Shown here piece after piece: positions 1-7,479 of a stretch of DNA of 39,139 nucleotides. The stretch comes from Bacillota bacterium. Lineage in GTDB: Bacteria > Bacillota > Clostridia > DSM-8532. A program made the position numbers and the translations under genes. Numbering within the stretch: position 1 is the stretch's first letter; the number at the start of each line of letters is the position of its first letter. Under the pieces are notes generated by a model, which ran no database searches, was not told the origin of the DNA, and saw only the letters and a program-made list of their open reading frames with translations. The stretch spans positions 1-39,139 of the forward strand of contig JAEYPI010000179.1 in assembly GCA_023410885.1 (NCBI GenBank), in the 5' to 3' direction.

Positions 1-151
1 GTGCCAATTCCGGAGCTTCTTCCCCTAAGACCAATACTGTGACGTAAAGCGGTGTAAGTACACCTTCTGACAACCCTTTACGTCTGTCGTAGCCTGCTAA
101 GGGCATGGGATATTCAGGTGTAATGTCTAAACGGGCGTATCCTGCTTTCAT
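1..151 (-). CDS. Neutral/alkaline ceramidase-like protein, N-terminal fragment (cut by window edge)
   Basis: Reading leftward from an ATG at 149-151, the frame is open to the window edge and begins MKAGYARLDITPEYPMPLAG. This resembles the N-terminus of the neutral/alkaline non-lysosomal ceramidase-like family (a short strand followed by D-I-T-P and an early glycine-rich turn). Bacterial members of this family often sit in sugar or amino-sugar operons, and their substrates are mostly unknown. The start overlaps the stop of the upstream kinase gene in an ATGA arrangement, so the two are probably translationally coupled and this is the sixth gene of the GntR-led operon. Only about 50 codons are visible, so active-site residues cannot be checked. 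The family call rests on the N-terminal motif only. Confidence 0.55.
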   Translation of the reverse strand, partial: MKAGYARLDITPEYPMPLAGYDRRKGLSEGVLTPLYVTVLVLGEEAPELA

Positions 152-1107
152 AGCCCTTCCCCCCCATAGCTTCTTATCAATTCCTCAGCGGCATCAGACC
201 TGTTATCCTCGAAAAGGGCCATGGCCGCGGCGGAAACTGCAGCAGGTATGGGGGCCTCGACTATTTCAGAAACAATTTTTGTAGCTTTCATACTGTATTT
301 TAAAAGTTCAACCAAGGGTTCTCCCGGCTTGAGCAGACTTCCGGAGAGTACCAGAGGTAAAGGCTCCTGAAAGCCTGCCTTTTTAATGACCGATTGAATG
401 GAAAGCATAATATCGCTTACCGCGCCCTGTAAAAGCTCGATAGCCGTAGCATCCCCCTGGCGATACAACTCACAGATAGGTTTTGCCAAAGACGCAACCA
501 GGCTGCGTTGATCCCCATTCCTTAATAGGCGATGAATAGCGCTTAGCTCTTGAATATTAAAATGATGGCATACGACCCGAAGGAATTGATCATTTTCCTC
601 TCTTCCATCCTGTACGCGGGTCGCTCTGTTAATAGCTTTCCGCCCTATATCGTAGCCGGAGCCTTCATCCCCTAGCAAGGGACCCCAGCCCCCTGTTTTG
701 TAAAAGCTATTTTCAGTAAACAAATAAGTCACAGATCCTGTTCCTGAAAGGGTTACAATAGCAGGCTTCTTCCGTGCCACCGAAAACCAGATGGGTACTG
801 CATCACTATTGACTACTAAATTTTCTGTAGAGATACAGGTTGAAAAAAACGGGATATGCCGTTCTCCACCATTCACTTCTACAGCTGCGGAAGCTACATA
901 GGTATGTTTCAAATGCTGTGGCTGCCTTTTTCCATTTATAAAGGCGTTTTCGATACTATGCTCAATGGAGCGCCGCGCCAGATCTTCTGAACAGGACAAG
1001 TAATTAGAGGGTCCGCCCCGACCAACGCCAACAAACCTACCCGCTTCATCAGCCAGTACACATAAAGTCTTGGTACCACCGCAATCCAAACCACAATATA
1101 ATTCCAT
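148..1107 (-). CDS. BadF/BadG/BcrA-type sugar kinase, likely N-acetylglucosamine kinase-like
   Basis: An ASKHA-fold kinase of the BadF/BcrA family, about 319 residues, expected to phosphorylate an N-acetylated amino sugar with ATP in the cytoplasm. Visible landmarks are the N-terminal phosphate loop GLDCGGTKT, the second phosphate loop TLSGTGSV near residue 120, the GWGPLLGDEGSG segment typical of GlcNAc-kinase-like members, and the late adenosine loop VLSGSLL. I chose the ATG at 1107 because GATAGGAG lies five to six bases ahead of it. The upstream ATG at 1122 has no such site. It follows two sugar permeases by about 20 bases and overlaps the next gene by four, so it should act on the sugar those permeases import. 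GlcNAc is the best guess. MurNAc or another hexosamine cannot be excluded. Confidence 0.8.
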   Translation of the reverse strand: MELYCGLDCGGTKTLCVLADEAGRFVGVGRGGPSNYLSCSEDLARRSIEHSIENAFINGKRQPQHLKHTYVASAAVEVNGGERHIPFFSTCISTENLVVNSDAVPIWFSVARKKPAIVTLSGTGSVTYLFTENSFYKTGGWGPLLGDEGSGYDIGRKAINRATRVQDGREENDQFLRVVCHHFNIQELSAIHRLLRNGDQRSLVASLAKPICELYRQGDATAIELLQGAVSDIMLSIQSVIKKAGFQEPLPLVLSGSLLKPGEPLVELLKYSMKATKIVSEIVEAPIPAAVSAAAMALFEDNRSDAAEELIRSYGGEGL

Positions 1108-1125
1108 TTTTGCTCCTATCATGGC

Positions 1126-1959
1126 TTAACCCTTGACCGCTCCAGCCGTAAGTCCGCCGATAAACTGTTTTTGCATTAATAAGAACACCAGAATCAACGG
1201 TACTATTGCAATCGTCATTCCTGCACAAAGGTAGCCCCACTGGGTGACATTAAGACCCCTGAACATTGTAAGGCCCTGTTGTATAAGCTTCATGTTGAGC
1301 TTGTTGACCACTACTAGGGGCCAGATATACTGGTTCCAGGACCACATAAACTTAAGAACTGCCATTGTCCCAATGATGGGCTTGGAAATCGGCATCATAA
1401 TGGTGGCGTAGATACGAAGATCAGATGCTCCGTCCAGCTTTGCGCATTCCTCGAGCTCAATAGGTACGCTCATAAAATGGGATCGGAATAGATAAATACC
1501 CATACCGGATGCAAGGAAGGGCACAATGAGAGCCTTGTATGTACTCATCCATTTAAGCTCTCTGATTATCAGATACTGAGGCACAAGCGTCACATAAATG
1601 GGCACCATAAGTGTTGCAAGGGCCGCATATGTAAACAATTTCCTTCCGGGAAATTGTTTTCTGGCAATGACATACCCAGCCATAGAATCTACGATGATAC
1701 CCAGAATGGTGATGCTCACAGTAGTAATTAATGTATTTTTGATAAAAGTACCCATTGTGACATCAGCATCAAATATTCTGGGAAAATTCCACGCCTCAAC
1801 AAAATTTTTAAAGGTCACTTCCTTTGGAATCAGAGATGTTTGCGCGACATATGAGTTTGGCGTAAAAGCGGTGGCCAGCATCCAAAGGAGGGGCGAAAGC
1901 ATGACAAAGGCTCCGAGTGCTAAAAGTATGTATGAAAAGCTCAACCTAATTTTTTTCAT
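1126..1959 (-). CDS. Carbohydrate ABC transporter permease, MalG-type
   Basis: Inner-membrane permease of a CUT1-type sugar importer, about 277 residues with roughly six hydrophobic spans. The cytoplasmic EAA loop is clear (EECAKLDGASDLRIYATIMM, about residue 180), where the shared ATPase would dock. I start it at the ATG at 1957-1959, which has AAAGGAGG eight bases upstream. The longer frame adds ten charged residues with no role. Its first 14 bases overlap the end of the MalF-type permease, which argues for coupled synthesis of the two halves. No ATP-binding subunit is encoded in the operon, so an MsmX/MsiK-like ATPase elsewhere probably energises it. Confidence 0.9.
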   Translation of the reverse strand: MKKIRLSFSYILLALGAFVMLSPLLWMLATAFTPNSYVAQTSLIPKEVTFKNFVEAWNFPRIFDADVTMGTFIKNTLITTVSITILGIIVDSMAGYVIARKQFPGRKLFTYAALATLMVPIYVTLVPQYLIIRELKWMSTYKALIVPFLASGMGIYLFRSHFMSVPIELEECAKLDGASDLRIYATIMMPISKPIIGTMAVLKFMWSWNQYIWPLVVVNKLNMKLIQQGLTMFRGLNVTQWGYLCAGMTIAIVPLILVFLLMQKQFIGGLTAGAVKG

Positions 1960-2851
1960 TGCCCTTGCCTCCTTTACTTTCCTTTTCAAGGCTGTTTTGC
2001 AAAATAGATAATACGAGAAGAATGAGAAAGAGTATTACGGCAATTGCGCTGGAAATCCCCATTTTATAATCCTTGAATCCATTATGGTAGAGAAGCGTTA
2101 CCAATGTGGTTGTAGAGTATCCAGGACCACCATCCGTTAACACCTGAACAGGGGTAAAGACCTGAAAACTGCCAATGGTCTCCGTTACAAGCAAAAACAG
2201 CGTCGTCGGGCGAAGTAATGGGATTGTAATTTTGGTCAGCTTCTGCCAAGAGGATATGGGATCCAGGGAGGCTGCTTCATAAATTTCGTTGGGTATGGCT
2301 AAAAGACCCCCGAGATAAACAATCATCACATATCCCAGGCCTTTCCAGATACCCAGTATCATGATAACCGGCAATGCGAGGCTACTGCTAGAGAGCCAAC
2401 CCAACGGTTCTAAACCGAGCTTTGCCAATATTTGATTGGCAATACCATTGGTGGAAGTGTTGAAAATGAGCGAAAACACAATGGCCACAGCCACCATGGG
2501 ACACACATAGGGCATATAGTAGCTGGCTTTAAATAGACCTTTTGCTTTGAGGTTTTTATTGTTTAAAAGCAATGCTATTCCTAATCCCAGAGCCATAATG
2601 ACAGGCACGGTACCCAACGTGTAAACAGCCGTATTTTTTAAGGCCTGGGTGAATACAGGGTTTTTAAAGAGGGTGACAAAATTATCGAACCCCACAAATT
2701 CAGGCATCTTGATGGTCATAAGATTATATTTGAAAAAAGAGAGTATAAAGGAATAGAGCATTGGTCCGAAAATAAAAACAGTAAAAACAATAAGTGCCGG
2801 AAGTATGAAGAGGTAATATCCGGCTTTTTCCTTCTTACCAGCAACTATCAT
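1946..2851 (-). CDS. Sugar ABC transporter permease, MalF-type
   Basis: First permease of the CUT1 importer, about 301 residues with six predicted membrane spans. The EAA-type loop reads IYEAASLDPISSWQKLTKIT. The segment TDGGPGYSTTTL near the C-terminus is a family signature. The ATG at 2849-2851 is preceded by AGGGAG at about seven bases and gives the usual short charged N-terminus before the first helix. The longer open frame would run into an intergenic stem-loop and is rejected. It overlaps the MalG-type partner by 14 bases and lies about 100 bases after the binding-protein gene, with an 11-bp hairpin between them. Confidence 0.9.
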   Translation of the reverse strand: MIVAGKKEKAGYYLFILPALIVFTVFIFGPMLYSFILSFFKYNLMTIKMPEFVGFDNFVTLFKNPVFTQALKNTAVYTLGTVPVIMALGLGIALLLNNKNLKAKGLFKASYYMPYVCPMVAVAIVFSLIFNTSTNGIANQILAKLGLEPLGWLSSSSLALPVIMILGIWKGLGYVMIVYLGGLLAIPNEIYEAASLDPISSWQKLTKITIPLLRPTTLFLLVTETIGSFQVFTPVQVLTDGGPGYSTTTLVTLLYHNGFKDYKMGISSAIAVILFLILLVLSILQNSLEKESKGGKGNEKN

Positions 2852-2892
2852 AAATTTACTCCCTAACTCTGTAATTTCAGAAAAATTTGGAG

Positions 2893-2930
2893 ACTGACGG
2901 CGGCAAGCCAATGCACATACCGCCGTCAGT
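2893..2930 (-). repeat. Intercistronic stem-loop between binding protein and permease
   Basis: The arm ACTGACGGCGG at 2893-2903 is perfectly complementary to CCGCCGTCAGT at 2920-2930, giving an 11-bp GC-rich stem with a 16-base loop. It begins 18 bases beyond the binding-protein stop and is not followed by a T run on the minus strand. By analogy with mal-type operons, the likely role is to stabilise the upstream mRNA or attenuate the downstream permeases so that the binding protein is made in excess. That role is inferred, not seen. Confidence 0.75.
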
Positions 2931-2948
2931 TGGTAACGGCCAAAGCTG

Positions 2949-4280
2949 TTACTGAGCCAATGCTGCTTTGAGTTCAGTTTCTATGTTCTGGAGGCATTGA
3001 TCCAAGCTTATCTGTCCACCGATCAATTGCTGCATTTGGGCACGCAAAGTGGTGGTTACAGTGCTGGAGATTGTATGCTTAACATAGAACTTACCTACTT
3101 TAATAGCTTCAGCAAAAGCGGCCTTTATAGGATTGGAGGTAAAGAACTCATCCTCGGAAGCACTCTTAACAGCGGGGAAGAATCCAACGTTTTTAACGTA
3201 CTCCAGCTGATTTTCAGTTCTGAGCATGAAATTAATCAATTTCCCGGCAGCTTCCGGATTCTGTGAAAGAGAGGGAATAACAAAGACATCCGAACCTGCA
3301 AAAGCCGTTTGTTGATCAGCATGAGGCATAATACCTACACCCAGCTTGTCACCGAACTTTTCGTCTTTTTTCAGCTCTGTTGCGTAATCACTGGTAGCAA
3401 CCATCATTGCAATTTCGCCGTTGACAAACATTGCCTGCATATCGGCAAGAGCCATAGCCTCTGAGCCTTTAGGTGTTAGGCCTTTATCGTAGAAGTTTAA
3501 GTAATAAGTAATGGCTTTTTTCCAAATATCATTATTGACCGCAGGCGCTGTTAAATCAGCATTTAATACATCTCCGCCAAAATTCCAAATAAAGGTCATG
3601 TACTGTGAAGCATATCGTGCAGAGGTACCGAAGCCATAGACCTTTTTGCCGCCAAAGGTTCCTGTCAGCTTTTCTGCATTGGCGAGGAATTCTTCATGGG
3701 TCCAGGAGGTATCAGGATAAGGCACTTTTGCCTCATCAAAGATACTCTTATTGTATAGAATAGTACGAGCATCTACAAAGAGCGGTACGGATATCTGCTG
3801 TCCGGCAAGATCCTTATTTGCACCTGTATAAATACCTTCCTTGGCAGATACCGGCATCAAGTCATCAATAATTGCCTTTTCCAGATAAGGGGACATGCTC
3901 TGAACCATACCCGACTCGGCCATAATATAATCGAAGGGACTTCCCACTATAAGCAGGTCAGCGATATCACCGCCGGCAATTGCTGTCTGAAAAACAGTGT
4001 GGGGGTCATCTGACCAAGGCACCGCTTGGTACTCCACCATAATGTCCGGATTTTCCTTCATGAACTTGAGAAGTAGCCTATTCATAACATTTGTAGCATC
4101 AGCAGTATCTGCACCGGCCTGCCAAAAACGAATGGTAACGGGCTCTTTTGCGGGAGTGCTTTCAGGCGTTTCAGAAGTGCTAGGAGTTGGTGTTGGGCTT
4201 TGACTTACCGGCTGTGACTGGCATCCTATTACAGTAAATACCACCATGACAACGAGCAACAGGGAGATAAATTGCTTCAT
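2949..4280 (-). CDS. Extracellular sugar-binding lipoprotein of ABC importer
   Basis: Family 1 solute-binding protein of 443 residues. The signal peptide MKQFISLLLVVMVVFTVIGC ends in a lipobox (VIGC), so it should be lipid-anchored at Cys20 on the outer face of the membrane. A Ser/Thr/Pro-rich linker of about 25 residues precedes the periplasmic-binding-protein-like fold (from VTIRFWQAG). Motifs typical of the family include the late NPEAAGKLINFML helix. The start has AGGAGG about ten bases upstream. It delivers substrate to the two downstream permeases. The ligand is unknown; the kinase gene in the operon points to an amino sugar or its conjugate. Confidence 0.9.
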   Translation of the reverse strand: MKQFISLLLVVMVVFTVIGCQSQPVSQSPTPTPSTSETPESTPAKEPVTIRFWQAGADTADATNVMNRLLLKFMKENPDIMVEYQAVPWSDDPHTVFQTAIAGGDIADLLIVGSPFDYIMAESGMVQSMSPYLEKAIIDDLMPVSAKEGIYTGANKDLAGQQISVPLFVDARTILYNKSIFDEAKVPYPDTSWTHEEFLANAEKLTGTFGGKKVYGFGTSARYASQYMTFIWNFGGDVLNADLTAPAVNNDIWKKAITYYLNFYDKGLTPKGSEAMALADMQAMFVNGEIAMMVATSDYATELKKDEKFGDKLGVGIMPHADQQTAFAGSDVFVIPSLSQNPEAAGKLINFMLRTENQLEYVKNVGFFPAVKSASEDEFFTSNPIKAAFAEAIKVGKFYVKHTISSTVTTTLRAQMQQLIGGQISLDQCLQNIETELKAALAQ

Positions 4281-4321
4281 TTTATTCCATCCTCCTACTA
4301 TTCAAATTTCCTTTAGTTGGC

Positions 4322-5074
4322 TTACAAATTACTTTTCAGAATAACGTGGTAGTTGAACTTTTCGCCGGGAGATACGCTTTTTGAGAACTCAACCATTTTT
4401 TCACCCTCAAAGGATACGCGTTCAACCAGCATTCCCAATGCATTAATTGACGTGCCTAGCATTTTTGCTTCCATGTAATTCAACAAGACAGGTGCAAAGG
4501 TTTCTTCAGCTCTTGTTAGCTTGAGACCAAATTTACTTACTAAGAGGCTATAGAGAGATTGATCTTTAATCATTTCCTCGGATAAGCCTTCAAACCGTTT
4601 AGCCGGTAAGAAGTTCGTTTCTAACAGCATGGGCTCACCGTCTGCCGCGCGAAGACGGATCACCCGATAAACCGTTGCGCCTACTGGAATTTCAAACATA
4701 GCCGCTAGCTTTTCAGTCGCAGCAAGGCTTAAAAAATCAAGCACCTCGGTTTTCGGGACCTTACCCAACCGTCTCATATCCTCGTCGAAGCTGTAAATTG
4801 TAAGCAGCTCCTGCTTAATAGGAGGACTAGATACAAAAGTTCCTTTCCCCTGTGCACTTGTCACATAGCCCTTCTGTGCCAGAGCCTGCATAGCCTGACG
4901 CACAGTAGTACGGCTAAGCCCGTAATCCCGGCACAGATCTCTTTCAGAAGGCAACTTACTCCCCACTTTATATGTCCCATTGTCTATAAGCTCTGAAAGG
5001 GCCTCCGTCAACTTCAAATAGCGAAAATCTTGGTCTCCAGTCATCAAATCTCTCTCACCCTCATCTCTTTTCAA
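4322..5074 (-). CDS. GntR-family transcriptional regulator, HutC/UTRA subfamily
   Basis: A 250-residue regulator with a winged helix-turn-helix at about residues 20-85 (KLPSERDLCRDYGLSRTTVR) and a C-terminal UTRA ligand-binding domain with the conserved RLRAADGEPMLLE strand and the ETFAP segment. UTRA regulators bind small effectors such as sugar phosphates. This one heads the operon and faces the M20 peptidase gene, so it probably controls both. An alternative ATG at 5044 (MTGDQDF) would shorten it by ten residues; neither start has a decisive ribosome site. A palindrome TGGTAATTACCA lies directly after its own -10 box, which suggests autorepression. The closest functional analogue by context would be NagR/YvoA, but this is not proven. 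Confidence 0.88.
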   Translation of the reverse strand: MKRDEGERDLMTGDQDFRYLKLTEALSELIDNGTYKVGSKLPSERDLCRDYGLSRTTVRQAMQALAQKGYVTSAQGKGTFVSSPPIKQELLTIYSFDEDMRRLGKVPKTEVLDFLSLAATEKLAAMFEIPVGATVYRVIRLRAADGEPMLLETNFLPAKRFEGLSEEMIKDQSLYSLLVSKFGLKLTRAEETFAPVLLNYMEAKMLGTSINALGMLVERVSFEGEKMVEFSKSVSPGEKFNYHVILKSNL

Positions 5075-5123
5075 TCATTTGTCCCTACCATTATGAACCT
5101 GCAAATGGTGCCTTTTCGAAAAT

Positions 5124-5172
5124 TGGTAATTACCACTTCTTTTATAATATTCACTACCACCTAAATTGTCAA
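5124..5172 (-). promoter_or_regulatory. Promoter and operator of the GntR-led operon
   Basis: On the minus strand, TTGACA (5167-5172) and TATTAT (5144-5149) are separated by exactly 17 bases, a near-consensus sigma-A promoter. The perfect 12-bp palindrome TGGTAATTACCA (5124-5135) starts eight bases beyond the -10 box and so overlaps the expected start point, where a repressor would block transcription. The TGGTA half-site matches what HutC-type GntR proteins usually bind. Confidence 0.8.
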
Positions 5173-5201
5173 TAGAATACTGCCAATATTTTAAAATTTA
5201 T

Positions 5202-5285
5202 TGGTAAATATCATTCAAAACAGGACCGCAATGGACACTTCTCATCGACCCTCTCACAACTGGTATCTCTATTTGTAATACCAGT
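5202..5285. promoter_or_regulatory. Additional GntR-like operator sites in the divergent region
   Basis: Two further TGGTA-containing sites lie between the divergent promoters: an imperfect palindrome TGGTAAATATCA at 5202-5213, and a perfect spaced repeat ACTGGTAT (5259-5266) with ATACCAGT (5278-5285), spacer 11. The second ends 12 bases before the -35 box of the rightward promoter. The spacing suggests looping or differential control of the two directions. Binding by the adjacent GntR protein is inferred from the shared half-site. Confidence 0.5.
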
Positions 5286-5297
5286 TAGTTCTACAGG

Positions 5298-5326
5298 TTG
5301 ACAAATGGTACTATAGTCATTACAAT
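5298..5326 (+). promoter_or_regulatory. Promoter for the M20/C26 peptidase pair
   Basis: TTGACA (5298-5303) and TACAAT (5321-5326) are 17 bases apart. A TGGTA half-site (5306-5310) sits inside the spacer. The expected transcript start is near 5333, upstream of the ATG at 5364, which excludes any start at 5298 for the peptidase. Confidence 0.8.
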
Positions 5327-5363
5327 AATATTAGCAAATACTACGCTTGGAGTCATATTTTGT

Positions 5364-6746
5364 ATGAGCATTGAACAGGTCCATGCCTATATTGAACAAC
5401 ATGTGAATGACGAAATCGCGCTTCTACAACGCCTTATAAACCAACGCAGCACCAGTACGGATGGTTATGGTATTCGGGAATGCGCAGAGCTTTTAAAAGG
5501 TATGCTCGTAGAAATGGGCATTACAACCCATTTGATTGAAACAGCAGGACATCCCGTCCTTTACGGAGAATGCCTCTCCAGCACCCCAGAGGCCCCAACC
5601 ATCATCATTTACAATCATTATGACGTCCAGCCTATAGGCGCAGAATCTGCTTGGAGTACGCCCCCTTTTAGTGCTACTGTAAAAAACGGGCGAGTTTACG
5701 GCCGCGGAGCCGGCGACAACAAAGGGCAACTGGTTTCAAACCTATTCGGTGTATTGGCTTGGCTTAAAATCAAAAAAGAGACCCCCATCAATGTGAAATT
5801 AGTGTTTGAAGGAGAAGAAGAGATCGGCTGCCCTTCCTTTAGAGGATTTTTAGAGCAGAATTCAAATTTATTTTCCGGCGATTTAGTCATTATTTCAGAT
5901 TCAGCCATTCATCCCAGCGGTGCCCCGTTTATACTTTACGGAGTACGGGGTTCATTGAGGTTGACGCTACGGGCCACCACATCCTCTAATGATCACCATT
6001 CTGGCAATAAGGGAGGGGTTATTCCTGAAGCAGCCTGGGAATTAATCGAAATCCTTTCCTCTATGCGAGGCTCTGACGGAAAAGTGACGATTGATGGTTT
6101 TTATGAGGGTATCGTCGGCCCTACCCCTAAGGATCTTGAAATGATCCGCAGCGCGCCCTATGATGCCGATCACCTGGCCAAAACCTACGCTCTTTCAAAA
6201 CCATTAACCCTTTCAAACGAAGAATACTACACAAAGCTAATGCTGGAACCTACTCTCAGTATACTTGCCCTGAAAAGCGGCCAGCTCATCGAGGGAAAAA
6301 CCCCGGGCGCCATACCCGGGCAAGCTGAAGCAATGCTCAACATCCGCTTTCCTTATGGGCAAACAGCCAAGCAGCTCTTTGAAGCGATTGAAAGACATGT
6401 GAAAAAACTAAATCCCACTATTGAGGTTATCTATCACAACGCCAGCGCAGCCTCCCGAACCATGGCAGACATCCCCATCATGAAAGCCATAAAGCCTGCA
6501 GTTGAGCTTGGCTTTGGTAAAAAAGCCATCGAGTTGCCCGCTATGGGCGCTTCCTGGGGCTCCTTCTGTCTCTGGGAGGAATTATTTAATATTCCCGCCG
6601 TCATCATCCCTTACGCAAATGCCGATGAGAATAATCATGGGCCCAATGAGAACATTTGCATCGACAGTCTGGTCGCCGGAGCTCACACCATGGCCCAGAT
6701 TCTTTATAATTTAAGCACATATCCCTTTGATCGCTCATTAGGTTAA
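5364..6746 (+). CDS. M20-family dipeptidase/metallopeptidase
   Basis: A cytoplasmic zinc peptidase or deacylase of about 460 residues. The M20 metal and catalytic motifs are all present: NHYDVQP (first His and the Asp that tunes the metal), GRGAGDNKGQ (bridging Asp), EGEEEIG (catalytic Glu and ligand Glu), SDSA (Asp ligand) and the C-terminal NNHGPNEN with the last His. The start at 5364 is chosen because the promoter lies just upstream and GGAG sits 11 bases before the ATG. It is divergent from the GntR operon and probably co-regulated with it. It may trim peptide from an imported glycopeptide or muropeptide, which would fit the amino-sugar kinase and the C26 hydrolase that follows. Other M20 activities, such as N-acyl amino acid hydrolysis, remain possible. 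Confidence 0.88.
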   Translation: MSIEQVHAYIEQHVNDEIALLQRLINQRSTSTDGYGIRECAELLKGMLVEMGITTHLIETAGHPVLYGECLSSTPEAPTIIIYNHYDVQPIGAESAWSTPPFSATVKNGRVYGRGAGDNKGQLVSNLFGVLAWLKIKKETPINVKLVFEGEEEIGCPSFRGFLEQNSNLFSGDLVIISDSAIHPSGAPFILYGVRGSLRLTLRATTSSNDHHSGNKGGVIPEAAWELIEILSSMRGSDGKVTIDGFYEGIVGPTPKDLEMIRSAPYDADHLAKTYALSKPLTLSNEEYYTKLMLEPTLSILALKSGQLIEGKTPGAIPGQAEAMLNIRFPYGQTAKQLFEAIERHVKKLNPTIEVIYHNASAASRTMADIPIMKAIKPAVELGFGKKAIELPAMGASWGSFCLWEELFNIPAVIIPYANADENNHGPNENICIDSLVAGAHTMAQILYNLSTYPFDRSLG

Positions 6747-6789
6747 AAGTATTGGGATTAGTCCAAAAATAGTGTAAGGAGATTGATGT

Positions 6790-7473
6790 ATCATAAACAA
6801 ACCTCTAATTGGCGTCACCCCCGAAAAGGGCAACGAAACATACACCCTATTTACGAATTATTGCACCATGGTTGAAAAGGCGGGAGGTATTCCTGTCATT
6901 CTCCCCTATGGCTTTGATTCCGTCCACCTGCTCCATGGCCTTTTGTTGACAGGCGGTCGTGACCTCTCACCTAAAATAAGCGGATGCGAGGATTCGCCCC
7001 TGGTCACCGATCCTTCTCCAGAACGTGATACTTTTGAGAGCTATATGTTCAAAAAAGCAAGGCAGGCTGACCTCCCTATTTTGGGAATCTGCCGCGGTCA
7101 TCAATTAATCAATTGCCTGTTGGGTGGTACTCTTATTGCAGACCTTTCTGATGCAGGCTACAAAGAACAGCATAAGGGCGGTACAAATCTTAGATATCAC
7201 CCCATCACCACCGTGGAAGGCACACTGCTGCACCAGCTGATCGGTCATTATAAAGAGGTCTGCACCTCCCACCACCAAGCTATAAAAACCCTGGGAGCCG
7301 GTCTTACAGCCAGTGCTTTCTCACCGGAAGGCATCATTGAGGGCATTGAGCATGAAAGCGGACGAATATTAGGTGTCCAAAATCACCCAGAACGTATCCC
7401 TATGATTGAGCCTTTTGAGTGGCTGATTAAACTGGCAGCCGAAGGGCTACACCCGCTTTCCATCAACACTTAG
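6790..7473 (+). CDS. Class I glutamine amidotransferase-like gamma-glutamyl hydrolase (peptidase C26); start codon disrupted or non-canonical
   Basis: The protein belongs to the C26 gamma-glutamyl-gamma-aminobutyrate hydrolase family. The nucleophile lies in LGICRGHQLIN, the partner His and Glu in QNHPE, and TGGRDLSP is the usual early loop. The first in-frame ATG is at 6868, but conserved sequence extends upstream: the same frame reads INKPLIGVTPEKG from about 6793, the expected first strand of the family, and no ATG, GTG or TTG precedes it before a stop at 6784. A ribosome site AAGGAG (6776-6781) is followed by an ATG at 6786 in another frame. Removing the T at 6789 would restore MIINKPLIGVTP. 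So this is either a one-base frameshift (biological or sequencing) or an ATA/ATC start. It lies about 40 bases after the M20 gene and probably cleaves gamma-glutamyl bonds in the same pathway. Confidence 0.75.
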   Translation: MINKPLIGVTPEKGNETYTLFTNYCTMVEKAGGIPVILPYGFDSVHLLHGLLLTGGRDLSPKISGCEDSPLVTDPSPERDTFESYMFKKARQADLPILGICRGHQLINCLLGGTLIADLSDAGYKEQHKGGTNLRYHPITTVEGTLLHQLIGHYKEVCTSHHQAIKTLGAGLTASAFSPEGIIEGIEHESGRILGVQNHPERIPMIEPFEWLIKLAAEGLHPLSINT

Positions 7474-7479
7474 GTTTTC

